This document shows, piece after piece, positions 9,204-18,153 of a DNA stretch of 64,000 nt. The notes under the pieces were generated by a model. It did no database searches. It was not told the DNA's origin and saw nothing but the letters and a program-made list of their open reading frames with translations. The stretch's first letter is position 1; each line of letters opens with the position of its first letter. The DNA is taken from NCBI GenBank assembly GCA_030645495.1, contig JAUSLV010000005.1, positions 20,991 through 84,990 on the forward strand. Direction: 5' to 3'. The position numbers and the translations under genes are program-made. This DNA is from Actinomycetota bacterium (GTDB taxonomy: Bacteria; Actinomycetota; Acidimicrobiia; Acidimicrobiales; Ilumatobacteraceae).

Positions 9204-9242
9204 CGACAATTCCCGTGGTCGCGGCGACCACGGGAATTGTCG
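9204..9242. repeat. 39-bp perfect palindrome in convergent intergenic space
   Basis: Two perfectly complementary 19-base arms (start CGACAATTCCCGTGG) flank a single central base. It lies between the lipoprotein gene and the convergent thiolase-like gene, in a 214-base gap with no other visible feature. There is no T-run. A second 39-base palindrome with the same ends (CGACAA/TTGTCG) and the same GTCGC-N-GCGAC core occurs at 53161-53199. It could be a bidirectional terminator or a REP-type dispersed repeat. Confidence 0.85.
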
Positions 9243-9275
9243 ATCGGCCGAACTAACTACCGGCGTGGGCGCGTC

Positions 9276-10772
9276 TCAGGCGACGCGCAGGGTGCCGTCG
9301 GCGCCTACGGTTGCACCGCGGCCAACCCATTCGCCGACGCACATTGCCGCCGCGAGTTCGGTCTCGGTGGACTTGCCCCACGCGCGGCGCCCGTCGGGCA
9401 GCAGGCACGCGGCGAGTGCGGTCTCGGGCACACCGTCACGGGAGTGCATCACGGTGTAGGCCTCGATCGTGGCCGCTCCGGCATCCTCCGCGCCTTCCGC
9501 CAACTCGCGACGCGGCATCGCGTCGATCTCCGCCTGCGGGTAGGCGTGGCGGAACCCGGCGGCTGGGGGAGTGGTGGAGTACACCCCGAACGCGTGCTTC
9601 GTGGCGTAGCCACCGTTCGCCCACACCAGTCCGTTGGCTCCCGGCCGCTCGCGCAACGCCTGCACCATGGCGGCGATCGAGTGCATCACGTAGCTGTTCC
9701 ACGGGCCGCCGGCGAAGCACAGGCCGCCGGTGACGGTGAGCGGGCGGTCGAGTGACAGCCCGAGGCTCTGCGCGCCCAATTGCACCGCCGACGGGAAGCA
9801 CGAGTAGAGATCGACGAGTTCGACATCGTCGATGCTCAGCCCCGCGAGCTGCAACGCCCGACGGCCACCGAGCTCGACCGCTGGTGTGTCGGCGAAGCTG
9901 AAGCGGTTGCTGATGAACACGTGCTCGTGGCAGTCGGCCCCGGCGTGAGGGAACACCCAGCGGTCGCGGGGTACGCCCAGCGCCGCTGCCCGTTCCGCGC
10001 TGCACATGATCACCGCCGCGGCCATGTCGACGTCGTTGTTCGACACCATCGACTTGGTGTACGGGAACCCGATCATGCGGTTCTTCGCCGTCGGCGTGGT
10101 GATCTCCGCAGCTGTGCGCGCCTCGCGCAGCCACGCGTTCGGGTTGGCCGCGGCGACCTCGCTGAAACGCGCCCACAGCTCACCGATCACGCGCTGGTGG
10201 TCCTGCATGGTGCGGCCGGCGGCGGCCCGGATTGCGGTCTCGAACATCGGGTACACCTGCACGGGCATGCTGACGCCGCGGTCGCGCTCGGCCGCGAGGT
10301 TCATCTGCAGGTCGTCGCCCAACAGGCGAGGCATTCGGTCCTCGGGTGCCTTCGGCCAGGGCAGCTCGACGTCCGCAGCGCGGGCGCGCATGCGGGTGCG
10401 CCACGCCTCGCCGCCGGTGAGCACCACGAGGTCGACCTCGCCGCGCTGGATCTCGAGGGCGGTGGAATTCAGCAAGGTCTGTGGGCTGTTGCCGCCCATG
10501 GTGGTGATCGCGGTGTCGCGCGGCTCCAGCCCCAGCCGCTGGGCCACCACCCACGCCGGGTCGCCGTACCGCCAGCTCAGCAGGCTGATCACGCGCCACG
10601 AGTCGGGCTGCGGCACCGAGGCCAAGCCCGCGTCGGTGGCCGCGAGACGGATCGCCTCGGCCATCAGCGTGGAAGGGTCGAGGGCGTCGTCGAGGCCGCC
10701 GCCGGATGAACTCGTGCGGTGCAGGAACTGGCCGGCGCCGATCAGTACCGGGGTGCGGGGGTCGATGGTCAC
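9276..10772 (-). CDS. Thiolase-like acetyl-CoA acetyltransferase family protein
   Basis: A 498-residue protein with the thiolase fold: the N-terminal strand TPVLIGAGQF, an Asn/Gly-rich central region, and the C-terminal half with DLYSCFPSAVQLG. It belongs to the non-classical group often annotated acetyl-CoA acetyltransferase in actinobacteria. At the usual nucleophile position it reads TMGGNSPQTLL, without Cys. The usual GHPxGxSG His motif is replaced by GGLCFAGGPWNSY, and no C-terminal CxG is seen. Classical thiolysis is therefore unlikely. A roughly 70-residue C-terminal extension may be an OB-like domain. The start is GTG at 10772. It diverges from rpiB. Confidence 0.75.
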   Translation of the reverse strand: MTIDPRTPVLIGAGQFLHRTSSSGGGLDDALDPSTLMAEAIRLAATDAGLASVPQPDSWRVISLLSWRYGDPAWVVAQRLGLEPRDTAITTMGGNSPQTLLNSTALEIQRGEVDLVVLTGGEAWRTRMRARAADVELPWPKAPEDRMPRLLGDDLQMNLAAERDRGVSMPVQVYPMFETAIRAAAGRTMQDHQRVIGELWARFSEVAAANPNAWLREARTAAEITTPTAKNRMIGFPYTKSMVSNNDVDMAAAVIMCSAERAAALGVPRDRWVFPHAGADCHEHVFISNRFSFADTPAVELGGRRALQLAGLSIDDVELVDLYSCFPSAVQLGAQSLGLSLDRPLTVTGGLCFAGGPWNSYVMHSIAAMVQALRERPGANGLVWANGGYATKHAFGVYSTTPPAAGFRHAYPQAEIDAMPRRELAEGAEDAGAATIEAYTVMHSRDGVPETALAACLLPDGRRAWGKSTETELAAAMCVGEWVGRGATVGADGTLRVA

Positions 10773-10889
10773 GGCCGCCAGGGTAGGAACAGGTCGGCCT
10801 CCGTGGCGAACCCGCCTGCTGCGACCTCAGCCTTACGGCTTGTACAAGACCCTGTGGCCGCCGAGCTGCGTCCACCTACACTCGCGGCG

Positions 10890-11423
10890 ATGTCACGTAT
10901 CGCCATCGGTTCCGACCACGCCGGCTTCGACCTCAAACAGCACCTCATCGGGGTGCTCGTGCGCGACGGCCACGACGTGCTCGATCTGGGCACCAACAGC
11001 ACGGAGAGCTGCGACTACCCGCCGATCTGTGCCGCTGTCGGCCGCGCCGTGCGCGACGGTCGCGCCCACCTGGGCATCGTGCTCGGCGGCAGCGGGCAGG
11101 GCGAGCAACTGGCGGCGAACAAGGTGCGGGGTGTGCGCGCCGCGCTGTGCAACGACCTGTACACCGCCCGCATGGCTCGTGCCCACAACGACGCCAACGT
11201 GCTCAGCCTGGGGGCGCGAGTCGTCGGGGTCGGGCTGGCCGAGGAGATCCTCGCCACGTTCCTCGGCACGGCGTTCGAGGGTGGCCGCCACGCGCGTCGC
11301 GTCGAGCTGCTGATGGAGATCGAGGCCGAAGAGACGCTGGCCGCGATCGCCGCCGCGATGCCGCTCGGCACCCCGCCGCCACCACCCGCCACAGAACCCC
11401 CCACCACCGAGACGGAGTCCTGA
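10890..11423 (+). CDS. rpiB: Ribose-5-phosphate isomerase B
   Basis: Interconverts ribose 5-phosphate and ribulose 5-phosphate in the pentose phosphate pathway. The 177-residue protein opens [19 protein letters not shown], the family signature. The region [19 protein letters not shown] has Glu72 where Escherichia coli RpiB has the Cys of LICGTG, so this is the mycobacterial-type enzyme that uses Glu as base. A Pro/Thr-rich tail (residues 158-177) is extra. The ATG at 10890 is chosen from the conserved N-terminus. The stop is one base before glyA, so the two are translationally coupled. Confidence 0.95.
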   Translation: MSRIAIGSDHAGFDLKQHLIGVLVRDGHDVLDLGTNSTESCDYPPICAAVGRAVRDGRAHLGIVLGGSGQGEQLAANKVRGVRAALCNDLYTARMARAHNDANVLSLGARVVGVGLAEEILATFLGTAFEGGRHARRVELLMEIEAEETLAAIAAAMPLGTPPPPPATEPPTTETES

Positions 11424-11424
11424 C

Positions 11425-12672
11425 ATGCCCTTCCCCAGCGACACCACGCCCGACACCGTGCTGTTCGACCTCATCGACCAGGAAGTGCAGCGCCAAGTCA
11501 CCGGCCTGCAGCTGATCGCCAGCGAGAACTTCACGTCGCCGAGTGTCATGCGGGCGGTGGGCAGCGTGCTCACCAACAAGTACGCGGAGGGTTACCCGGG
11601 CAAGCGTTACTACGGCGGCAACCTGGTGGTCGACGAGATCGAGTCGCTGGCCATCGAGCGCGTGAAGCGGATCTTCGGCGCCGACCACGCGAACGTGCAG
11701 CCGCACTCTGGTGCCAACGCCAACATGTGCGCGTACCAGGCCATCCTGCAGCAGGGCGACACCGTGCTCGGCCTGTCGCTGGATCACGGCGGCCACCTCA
11801 CTCACGGTTCGCCGGTCAACGCCAGTGGCAAGCTGTACCACTTCGTCGCCTACAAGGTGGCGCCGGGCGACGAGCGCATCGACATGGACCAGGTGCGCGA
11901 CCTCGCCCTGCAGCACCGCCCCAAGCTGATCGTCGCCGGTACCACCAGCTACACCCGCCGGCTCGACCCGGCGGCGTTCAAGAGCATCGCCGACGAGGTG
12001 GGTGCGCTGTTCATGTTCGACGCCGCGCACATCGCCGGCCTGATCGCCGGTGGTCAGCACCCCAACCCCGTGCCGTACGCCGACATCGTCACGTTCACCA
12101 CGCACAAGACGCTGCGCGGGCCGCGTGGCGGGTGCATCCTCAGCAAGGCCGAGTACGCCGCGGCGATCGACAAGGCCGTGTTCCCCGGCTGGCAGGGCGG
12201 CCCGCTCGAGCACGTGATCGCGGGCAAGGCGGTGGCGTTCCACGAGGCGTTGCAGCCCAGCTTCCAGACCTACGCGGCGCAGATCGTCAAGAACGCCAGC
12301 GCGCTGGCCGAGGCGCTCGTGCAGCAGGGGTTCCGCCTCGTCAGCGGCGGCACCGACATCCACATGATGGTCGTCGATCTGCGCCCGTTCGATGCCGACC
12401 TCACGGGGAAAGACGCGCAGGCCGTGCTCGACCTCGGTGGCATCACGCTCAACAAGAACAGCATCCCCGACGATCCGCGCAGCCCGTTCGTCACCAGCGG
12501 CGTGCGCATCGGCACGCCGTCGGTCACCACGCAGGGCATGAAGGAACCGCAGATGGTGCAGATCGCCGAACTGATCGCCCGCGTGCTGCGTCACCGCGGC
12601 GATCCGGCCGCAGTTGCGCAGGCCAAGGCCGACGTGGCCGCCCTGTGCGCGCAGTTCCCGGCCTACTCCTGA
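11425..12672 (+). CDS. glyA: Serine hydroxymethyltransferase
   Basis: PLP enzyme that converts serine and tetrahydrofolate to glycine and 5,10-methylene-THF, the main source of one-carbon units. The length (415 residues) is normal. The PLP lysine is Lys228 in [12 protein letters not shown]. Other conserved parts are [22 protein letters not shown] and [12 protein letters not shown]. The start ATG lies one base after the rpiB stop. Pairing with rpiB near the atp operon is common in related actinobacteria. Confidence 0.97.
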   Translation: MPFPSDTTPDTVLFDLIDQEVQRQVTGLQLIASENFTSPSVMRAVGSVLTNKYAEGYPGKRYYGGNLVVDEIESLAIERVKRIFGADHANVQPHSGANANMCAYQAILQQGDTVLGLSLDHGGHLTHGSPVNASGKLYHFVAYKVAPGDERIDMDQVRDLALQHRPKLIVAGTTSYTRRLDPAAFKSIADEVGALFMFDAAHIAGLIAGGQHPNPVPYADIVTFTTHKTLRGPRGGCILSKAEYAAAIDKAVFPGWQGGPLEHVIAGKAVAFHEALQPSFQTYAAQIVKNASALAEALVQQGFRLVSGGTDIHMMVVDLRPFDADLTGKDAQAVLDLGGITLNKNSIPDDPRSPFVTSGVRIGTPSVTTQGMKEPQMVQIAELIARVLRHRGDPAAVAQAKADVAALCAQFPAYS

Positions 12673-12741
12673 CCCCTGCAGGTCGCCGGTCGCCCGTGTC
12701 CGGTCGGTGCCGGTGACGAGCGATCGCTACAGTTGTCGCCC

Positions 12742-13230
12742 GTGAGTGACATCGACGTCCTGCCCCCTGCGCCTGCACTGCACAGGGGTGTGCTGTTCGG
12801 CGTCGGAGCCGGCATCGTCGGTGGTGTCGTCTGGTTCCTGGTGGTGCTGGGCACCACGTCGATGACCACCTACCTCATCCCGGCGCTCGGCGTCGGTGTG
12901 GCGTACGGCGTGCACCGGGGCATGCACCGGCCTGGCCGTGGCGCGGCTGTCGTGTCGGTGATCGTCACCGCCGTCACCGTGGCCCTGTCGCTGTACTACG
13001 TCGAGCGGCACCTCGTCGTGAACTGGTTCACCGACAGCGGCGACAGCACCAGCATCCCGCTCGTGCCGTACCTCGACTGGATGGTCGAGGTGCTGCGCCA
13101 CGCGTTCCACAAGGGCCCGGCGCCCGCGTTGTACTCTGTGCTCGCGCTGGTGGCGGGTGGCTGGTTCGGGTTCAACGGGTTCGCCCTCAACGACAACGAT
13201 CGCCGTACTCCGCCCACTCGGCGGCGCTGA
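12742..13230 (+). CDS. Small integral membrane protein upstream of the WecA-like gene
   Basis: A 162-residue protein with about four hydrophobic helices: GVLFGVGAGIVGGVVWFLVV, a second short one, VVSVIVTAVTVALSLYYV, and a last one ending GGWFGFNGFAL. Loops carry His and Arg. The start is GTG at 12742; a TTG at 12733 is in frame. Its stop overlaps the next start (TGATG at 13228-13232), so it is coupled to the glycosyl-phosphate transferase. No known family was recognised. An accessory role in envelope polymer synthesis is only suggested by position. Confidence 0.65.
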   Translation: MSDIDVLPPAPALHRGVLFGVGAGIVGGVVWFLVVLGTTSMTTYLIPALGVGVAYGVHRGMHRPGRGAAVVSVIVTAVTVALSLYYVERHLVVNWFTDSGDSTSIPLVPYLDWMVEVLRHAFHKGPAPALYSVLALVAGGWFGFNGFALNDNDRRTPPTRRR

Positions 13231-14348
13231 TGCCGGGCACCGGGGCCTACCTGCTGGTGGGGGCCGTCGCCGCCACGGTGACGTTCGCCACCACGCCGGT
13301 GGTGGTTCGCGTCGCCCGCCGCGTCGGCTGGGTGGTGCAACCAGACGAGCGGCGGATCCACAGTGTGGCCACACCCGACGTCGGTGGCATCGCGATGTTC
13401 CTCGGCTTCGCCGCCGCGTTCGGCGTGGCGCGGATGATGGACTCGTTCGACCAGCTGTTCGCCCGCAACTCCGAGCCGCTCGGCCTGTTGATCGCCGCCG
13501 GCCTGATGTTCCTGATCGGTTTCATCGACGACATCCACGAGATCTCCGCGCCGGCCAAGGTGGTGGGCACGGTGCTGGTGGGCAGCGTGCTGGTGGTCTA
13601 CGGCGTCACGATGTTCTTCTTCCGCGTGCCCTTCATGGACGTCTTCGTGCTCAGCAGCGACTGGCAGCCGCTGGTCACCGTGCTGTGGTTGTTGGGGATG
13701 ACGAACGCGATCAACCTGATCGACGGGCTCGACGGGTTGGCGGCGGGCATCGTCGCCATTGCCGCGATGGCCTTCTTCCTCTACGCCCAGCACCTCGCCG
13801 ACCCATCGATCGGCATGCTCACGCAACCGAACATCGGCCCGCTGGTGGCGATCCTCACCGTGGGCATCTGCCTCGGGTTCCTGCCGCACAACTTCAACCC
13901 GGCGCGCATCTTCATGGGCGACGGCGGCGCGTTGCTGCTGGGCCTGCTGATGGCGGTCAGCACCAGCGTGGTCGGCGGCCGGGCCAACCCCAACGACCAG
14001 GGCTATGTGGGCCAGACGTACTTCTTCCTCGCCCCGCTGGCGATCCCGCTGTTCATCCTCGGCGTCCCGATCCTCGACACGCTGTTCGCGATCGTCCGCC
14101 GTGCCGTGCGCCGCCAGGGCGTGGCCGCAGCCGACAAGGGGCACCTGCACCACCGCCTGATCGAGATGGGCCACGGTCAGCGGCGCAGTGTGCTGATCCT
14201 GTGGACGTGGACGGCGCTGCTGTCGGCGTTCGTGCTCTACCCGGTGTTCACCGGCAGCGGGGTCATCTACATCCCGATCGGCATCGCGATGCTCGGGCTG
14301 GTGCTGTACACCGTGTTCCATCCGCAGGTGCGCCAGCGCAAGTCGTGA
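13230..14348 (+). CDS. WecA/TagO-type undecaprenyl-phosphate sugar-phosphate transferase
   Basis: A 372-residue polytopic membrane enzyme of the MraY/WecA superfamily that loads a sugar phosphate, probably GlcNAc-1-P, onto polyprenyl phosphate. Conserved parts are PDERRIHSVATPDVGGIAM, the Mg2+-binding region LIGFIDDIHEISAPAK, the NAINLIDGLDGLAAG loop, FNPARIFMGDGGALLLG, and the C-terminal KGHLHHRLIEMGH (HxHH). About 10 membrane helices are visible. In mycobacteria the homologue (rfe/wecA) starts the linker and arabinogalactan pathway and sits directly before the atp operon, as here. Sugar specificity is inferred. Confidence 0.92.
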   Translation: MPGTGAYLLVGAVAATVTFATTPVVVRVARRVGWVVQPDERRIHSVATPDVGGIAMFLGFAAAFGVARMMDSFDQLFARNSEPLGLLIAAGLMFLIGFIDDIHEISAPAKVVGTVLVGSVLVVYGVTMFFFRVPFMDVFVLSSDWQPLVTVLWLLGMTNAINLIDGLDGLAAGIVAIAAMAFFLYAQHLADPSIGMLTQPNIGPLVAILTVGICLGFLPHNFNPARIFMGDGGALLLGLLMAVSTSVVGGRANPNDQGYVGQTYFFLAPLAIPLFILGVPILDTLFAIVRRAVRRQGVAAADKGHLHHRLIEMGHGQRRSVLILWTWTALLSAFVLYPVFTGSGVIYIPIGIAMLGLVLYTVFHPQVRQRKS

Positions 14349-14376
14349 ATCTTCGACCCCGGTTGTGGCGGTCGAG

Positions 14377-14422
14377 TTGTGTGGCGTGCGGTCGCACCCA
14401 CTAGATTGTGTGCGCGTTCACA
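14377..14422 (+). promoter_or_regulatory. Putative atp operon promoter with CRP-like site
   Basis: A possible sigma-70 promoter: TTGTGT at 14377-14382, a 19-base spacer, and TAGATT at 14402-14407. Overlapping its downstream edge is TGTGT-N6-TCACA at 14407-14422, one base away from the CRP-family consensus TGTGA-N6-TCACA. It lies in the 124-base gap between the WecA-like gene and the first atp gene. The spacer is slightly long. No transcription start was determined. Confidence 0.4.
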
Positions 14423-14472
14423 AGCTCGCCGACAACGTTGTCGCGACGCGCAACCGAGGTAACCGCCCTTCC

Positions 14473-14745
14473 GTGAAAGTCTTGGCCCCCCGGCGCCCGA
14501 TCAACGACACCCAGAAGTCCAGCCAGACGCTGGGCCGCGGTACCGACTTCGCGCTGGTGGTGTTGGTGTTCCTCGGCATCGGCTACGGCCTCGACCGCTG
14601 GCTGCACACCAAGCCGGCGTTCATGATCGGCCTCGTGATCTTCAGCGTCATCGGCCAGTTCATCAAGATGTACTTCGAGTACACGCAGGCGATGGAGGCC
14701 CACGAGGCCGAACGCGCGTCCAAGCGGGTCGGCCGCACCTCGTGA
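14473..14745 (+). CDS. AtpZ/AtpI-type small membrane protein of the ATP synthase operon
   Basis: A 90-residue protein with two membrane helices: DFALVVLVFLGIGYGLDRWL and a second starting FMIGLVIFSVIGQFIKM. The short N-terminus is basic. The Gly/Asp/Arg-containing helix end (GYGLDRWL) is typical of AtpZ, which associates with AtpI and the c-ring in other bacteria and is linked to ring assembly and Mg2+ supply. The GTG at 14473 is the start that leaves the conserved part intact; longer frames begin in poorly conserved sequence. Its stop overlaps the next start (GTGA). Confidence 0.75.
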   Translation: MKVLAPRRPINDTQKSSQTLGRGTDFALVVLVFLGIGYGLDRWLHTKPAFMIGLVIFSVIGQFIKMYFEYTQAMEAHEAERASKRVGRTS

Positions 14746-15212
14746 ACGATCTCGACAACAGCAACTCCGCCGACACTGCCGTGGCTGCGATGACCACTGG
14801 TCTGCAGGGTCCGGCGCCCGAGGTGAAGGTCACCAAGGACATGGTGCGCCGCGGTCTGATCGTCGCCCCGCTGCTGATCGCGGTGTGTGCCGTCATCTGG
14901 GGAATGGACGGCGCGCTCAGCGGCGCGTACGGCATCGCCCTGATCCTCGTCAACTTCGCGCTGGCCGCGGCGCTTATCGCCGGCACGGCTCGCATCAGCC
15001 TCGGGCTGATGATGGGAGCCGTGTTGTTCGGCTACCTCATCCGCCTCGCGCTCATCTTCCTGGCCGTGTTTCTGGTCAGGGACGCCGGATGGATTTCACT
15101 TCCGGCACTCGGAACGACCATCATCGTGACGCACCTTGGTCTCCTCGCGTGGGAGATGAAGTACGTTGCTCTCTCTTTGGCCCATCCGGGCCTGAAGCCC
15201 ACCCGCCCGTAA
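14742..15212 (+). CDS. atpI: ATP synthase subunit I-like protein
   Basis: A 156-residue membrane protein with four helices (from about residues 37, 61, 86 and 110) after a soluble N-terminus of about 35 residues. This is the AtpI family, a c-ring assembly factor encoded first in many atp operons. The GTG at 14742 overlaps the TGA of the AtpZ-like gene by four bases. It precedes atpB by 31 bases. Having both AtpZ- and AtpI-type genes at the head of the operon supports their joint function. The family call rests on position and topology because sequence conservation is low. Confidence 0.75.
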   Translation: MNDLDNSNSADTAVAAMTTGLQGPAPEVKVTKDMVRRGLIVAPLLIAVCAVIWGMDGALSGAYGIALILVNFALAAALIAGTARISLGLMMGAVLFGYLIRLALIFLAVFLVRDAGWISLPALGTTIIVTHLGLLAWEMKYVALSLAHPGLKPTRP

Positions 15213-16346
<1,134 letters not shown>

Positions 16347-16385
16347 GCAATCCGATTCCTGTCCGTCCTATCCGAAGGAGCTGAC

Positions 16386-17021
16386 GTGCACTCCGCCGTC
16401 GTACACCTCCAGGGATCCTCGCTCCAGGTGCACCTCGTTTCCGAAGGGGAAGCGACTACCACCACCGTGGCTGAAGAAACCACCGTCACCGGCGAAGAGC
16501 TGGTTGGCGAGGGTGAAACCCACGCAGCCGTGAGCAAGGACCCGGGCCCCATCGTCCCCGAAGTCAAGGAACTCGCCTGGGGCGCTGGCTCGTTCATCGT
16601 GTTCGCGCTGCTCATGCGGTTCGTCCTCTTCCCCAAGGTGAAGAAGGGCATGGATGCTCGCTACAACAGCATCCGTTCCGCACACGAGTCCGCCGACACC
16701 GAGCGTGCCGACGCTCGCGCCGAAGTTGCCGCCTACGAGGCTCAACTCGCCGCGATCAAGGCCGAGTCCGCCAAGGTGGTCGAGGCCGCCCGTGCCACGC
16801 TCGAGTCCGAGCGGCAGGCCAAGTTGGCCGAGGTGAACGCCGGCATCGCCGAACGTCGCGCCGCCGCAACGGCGCAAGCCGAAGCTGCTCGCACGGCCGC
16901 CCGCGATCAGATCCACGCCGCGGTCAGCGACGTCGCCGGCCGCGCCGGTGAGCTGGCCACAGGCCGTCGCCCTGCTGCAGGTGTCGTCGAGCGAGTGGTG
17001 AACGAGGTGATGGCACGATGA
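16386..17021 (+). CDS. atpF: F1Fo ATP synthase subunit b (first copy)
   Basis: Peripheral-stalk subunit, 211 residues. A long N-terminal segment of about 60 residues (acidic, Thr-rich) comes before the single membrane helix (about residues 66-84, GSFIVFALLMRFVLFPKV). A long Ala/Glu/Arg-rich coiled coil then runs to the C-terminus. The start is GTG at 16386 with AAGGAG six bases upstream. It overlaps the next b-type gene by four bases. The N-terminal extension is unusual for b subunits; a shorter start is not clearly available. Confidence 0.9.
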   Translation: MHSAVVHLQGSSLQVHLVSEGEATTTTVAEETTVTGEELVGEGETHAAVSKDPGPIVPEVKELAWGAGSFIVFALLMRFVLFPKVKKGMDARYNSIRSAHESADTERADARAEVAAYEAQLAAIKAESAKVVEAARATLESERQAKLAEVNAGIAERRAAATAQAEAARTAARDQIHAAVSDVAGRAGELATGRRPAAGVVERVVNEVMAR

Positions 17022-17602
17022 GCGTTCTGGGCATCATCGCCACCGCCGGCCGCCTGATCTCGGCGGAAGAGCACGTCGTCACCGACGCCGACGGTTACGT
17101 CACCACTCACAGCTGGATCCTTCCCGAGACCGCCGAGATCATCTGGGGTGGCCTCGCCTCCCTGATCATCTTCTGGGCGCTGTTCAAGTTCGGCGGTCCG
17201 GCGATCAAGAAGAGCATGGCCGCTCGCACCGAGCGGATCCAGAAGGAACTCGACGCCGCAGCTGCCGACACGGCATCGGCAGCCACCGAGGCCGCACAGA
17301 TCCGCCAGGCCAAGGGCGACATCGAAGGCGAGCGGGCCCGCCTGCTCGCCGACGCCAAGGCCCAGGCCGCCTCGGTGATCGAGGACGGTCGGGCTCGCCT
17401 CGCCGTCGAGGTCGCCGATCTGGAGGCCAAGGCCGTCGTCGACATCGCCAGCGCCCAAGGTCGCGTGGGCGACGAACTGCGTGCGGAGATCGCCCGCCTG
17501 TCGTCGGCCGCCGTCGACCATGTGGTCACCGGCTCGCTCGACGACGCCACCCACCAGGAACTGATCGAGAACTTCATCACGCGAGTGGGGGCCGGATCAT
17601 GA
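17018..17602 (+). CDS. F1Fo ATP synthase subunit b-like (second copy, b')
   Basis: A second b-family stalk protein of 194 residues. It has an N-terminal segment of about 37 residues, one membrane helix (IIWGGLASLIIFWALFKFGG, about residues 41-60), then a long Ala-rich coiled coil with the pattern AAQIRQAKGDIEGERARLL. It overlaps atpF and atpH by four bases each. Two b-type genes before a separate delta gene suggest a b/b' heterodimer stalk, as in phototrophs. In Mycobacteriales the second b-type gene is instead fused to delta; here it is not. Confidence 0.88.
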   Translation: MSVLGIIATAGRLISAEEHVVTDADGYVTTHSWILPETAEIIWGGLASLIIFWALFKFGGPAIKKSMAARTERIQKELDAAAADTASAATEAAQIRQAKGDIEGERARLLADAKAQAASVIEDGRARLAVEVADLEAKAVVDIASAQGRVGDELRAEIARLSSAAVDHVVTGSLDDATHQELIENFITRVGAGS

Positions 17603-18126
17603 GCGACAACCGCATCGAGGGTTACGCACGCGGTCTGTTCGAGATCGCTCGCGCCGAAGGCACGCTCGACGTGGTGGAGAACGAGCTCTACCGCTTCGCC
17701 CGTAGCTTCGAGGGCAGCGATGCGCTGCGCTCGGCGCTCACCGACGAGCAGATCCCGCCGGCCAAGCGCCAGGCCATCGTGGAAGACCTCCTCGGCGGCA
17801 AGGCCTCGGCCACCACCACCCAGCTGATCGCCATGGTGGTCGGCTCGGGTCGCGGTCGCGATCTGCCGGCCATCATCGACAACCTCGTCGCCCGCGCCAG
17901 CTCGGTGAAGCATCAGGAGGTCGCCGAAGTGCGTACCGCCATTGCGCTCACCGACGATCAGCAGGCTCGCCTCGGTGCGGCCCTGGTGAAGGCAACCGGC
18001 AAGCAGGTGAACCTGAAAGTCGTGGTCGACCCGTCCGTGCTGGGCGGCATCGTGGCCACCGTGGGCGACACCGTCATCGACGGCAGCGTCCGTACCCGCA
18101 TCGACCAGCTGAAGTCCCGCCTGTAA
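17599..18126 (+). CDS. atpH: F1Fo ATP synthase subunit delta
   Basis: Connects the stalk to the F1 head (OSCP equivalent). The length is 175 residues. An N-terminal helical bundle opens with RIEGYARGLFEIARAEG. The C-terminal part has KATGKQVNLKVVVDPSVLGG followed by DTVIDGSVRTRIDQLKSRL, the family signature region. It is a stand-alone delta, not a b-delta fusion. It overlaps the upstream gene by four bases and is followed by atpA after 27 bases. Confidence 0.95.
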   Translation: MSDNRIEGYARGLFEIARAEGTLDVVENELYRFARSFEGSDALRSALTDEQIPPAKRQAIVEDLLGGKASATTTQLIAMVVGSGRGRDLPAIIDNLVARASSVKHQEVAEVRTAIALTDDQQARLGAALVKATGKQVNLKVVVDPSVLGGIVATVGDTVIDGSVRTRIDQLKSRL

Positions 18127-18153
18127 TCAGGCCAAATCGGAGCATCGAAGAAC

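Noticed and set aside
8994..9209. A 71-codon minus-strand frame in the gap that holds the first 39-bp palindrome
   Set aside because: Arg/Pro/Gly-rich, runs antisense into the lipoprotein gene, and has no ribosome site.
10839..10848. CTTGTACAAG palindrome between the thiolase-like gene and rpiB
   Set aside because: Ten bases only, with no matching copy noticed elsewhere; a chance palindrome is likely.
17107..17913. A 268-codon minus-strand frame over the b' and delta genes
   Set aside because: It is the shadow of well-supported atp genes; its composition is Ser/Arg-rich without any motif.
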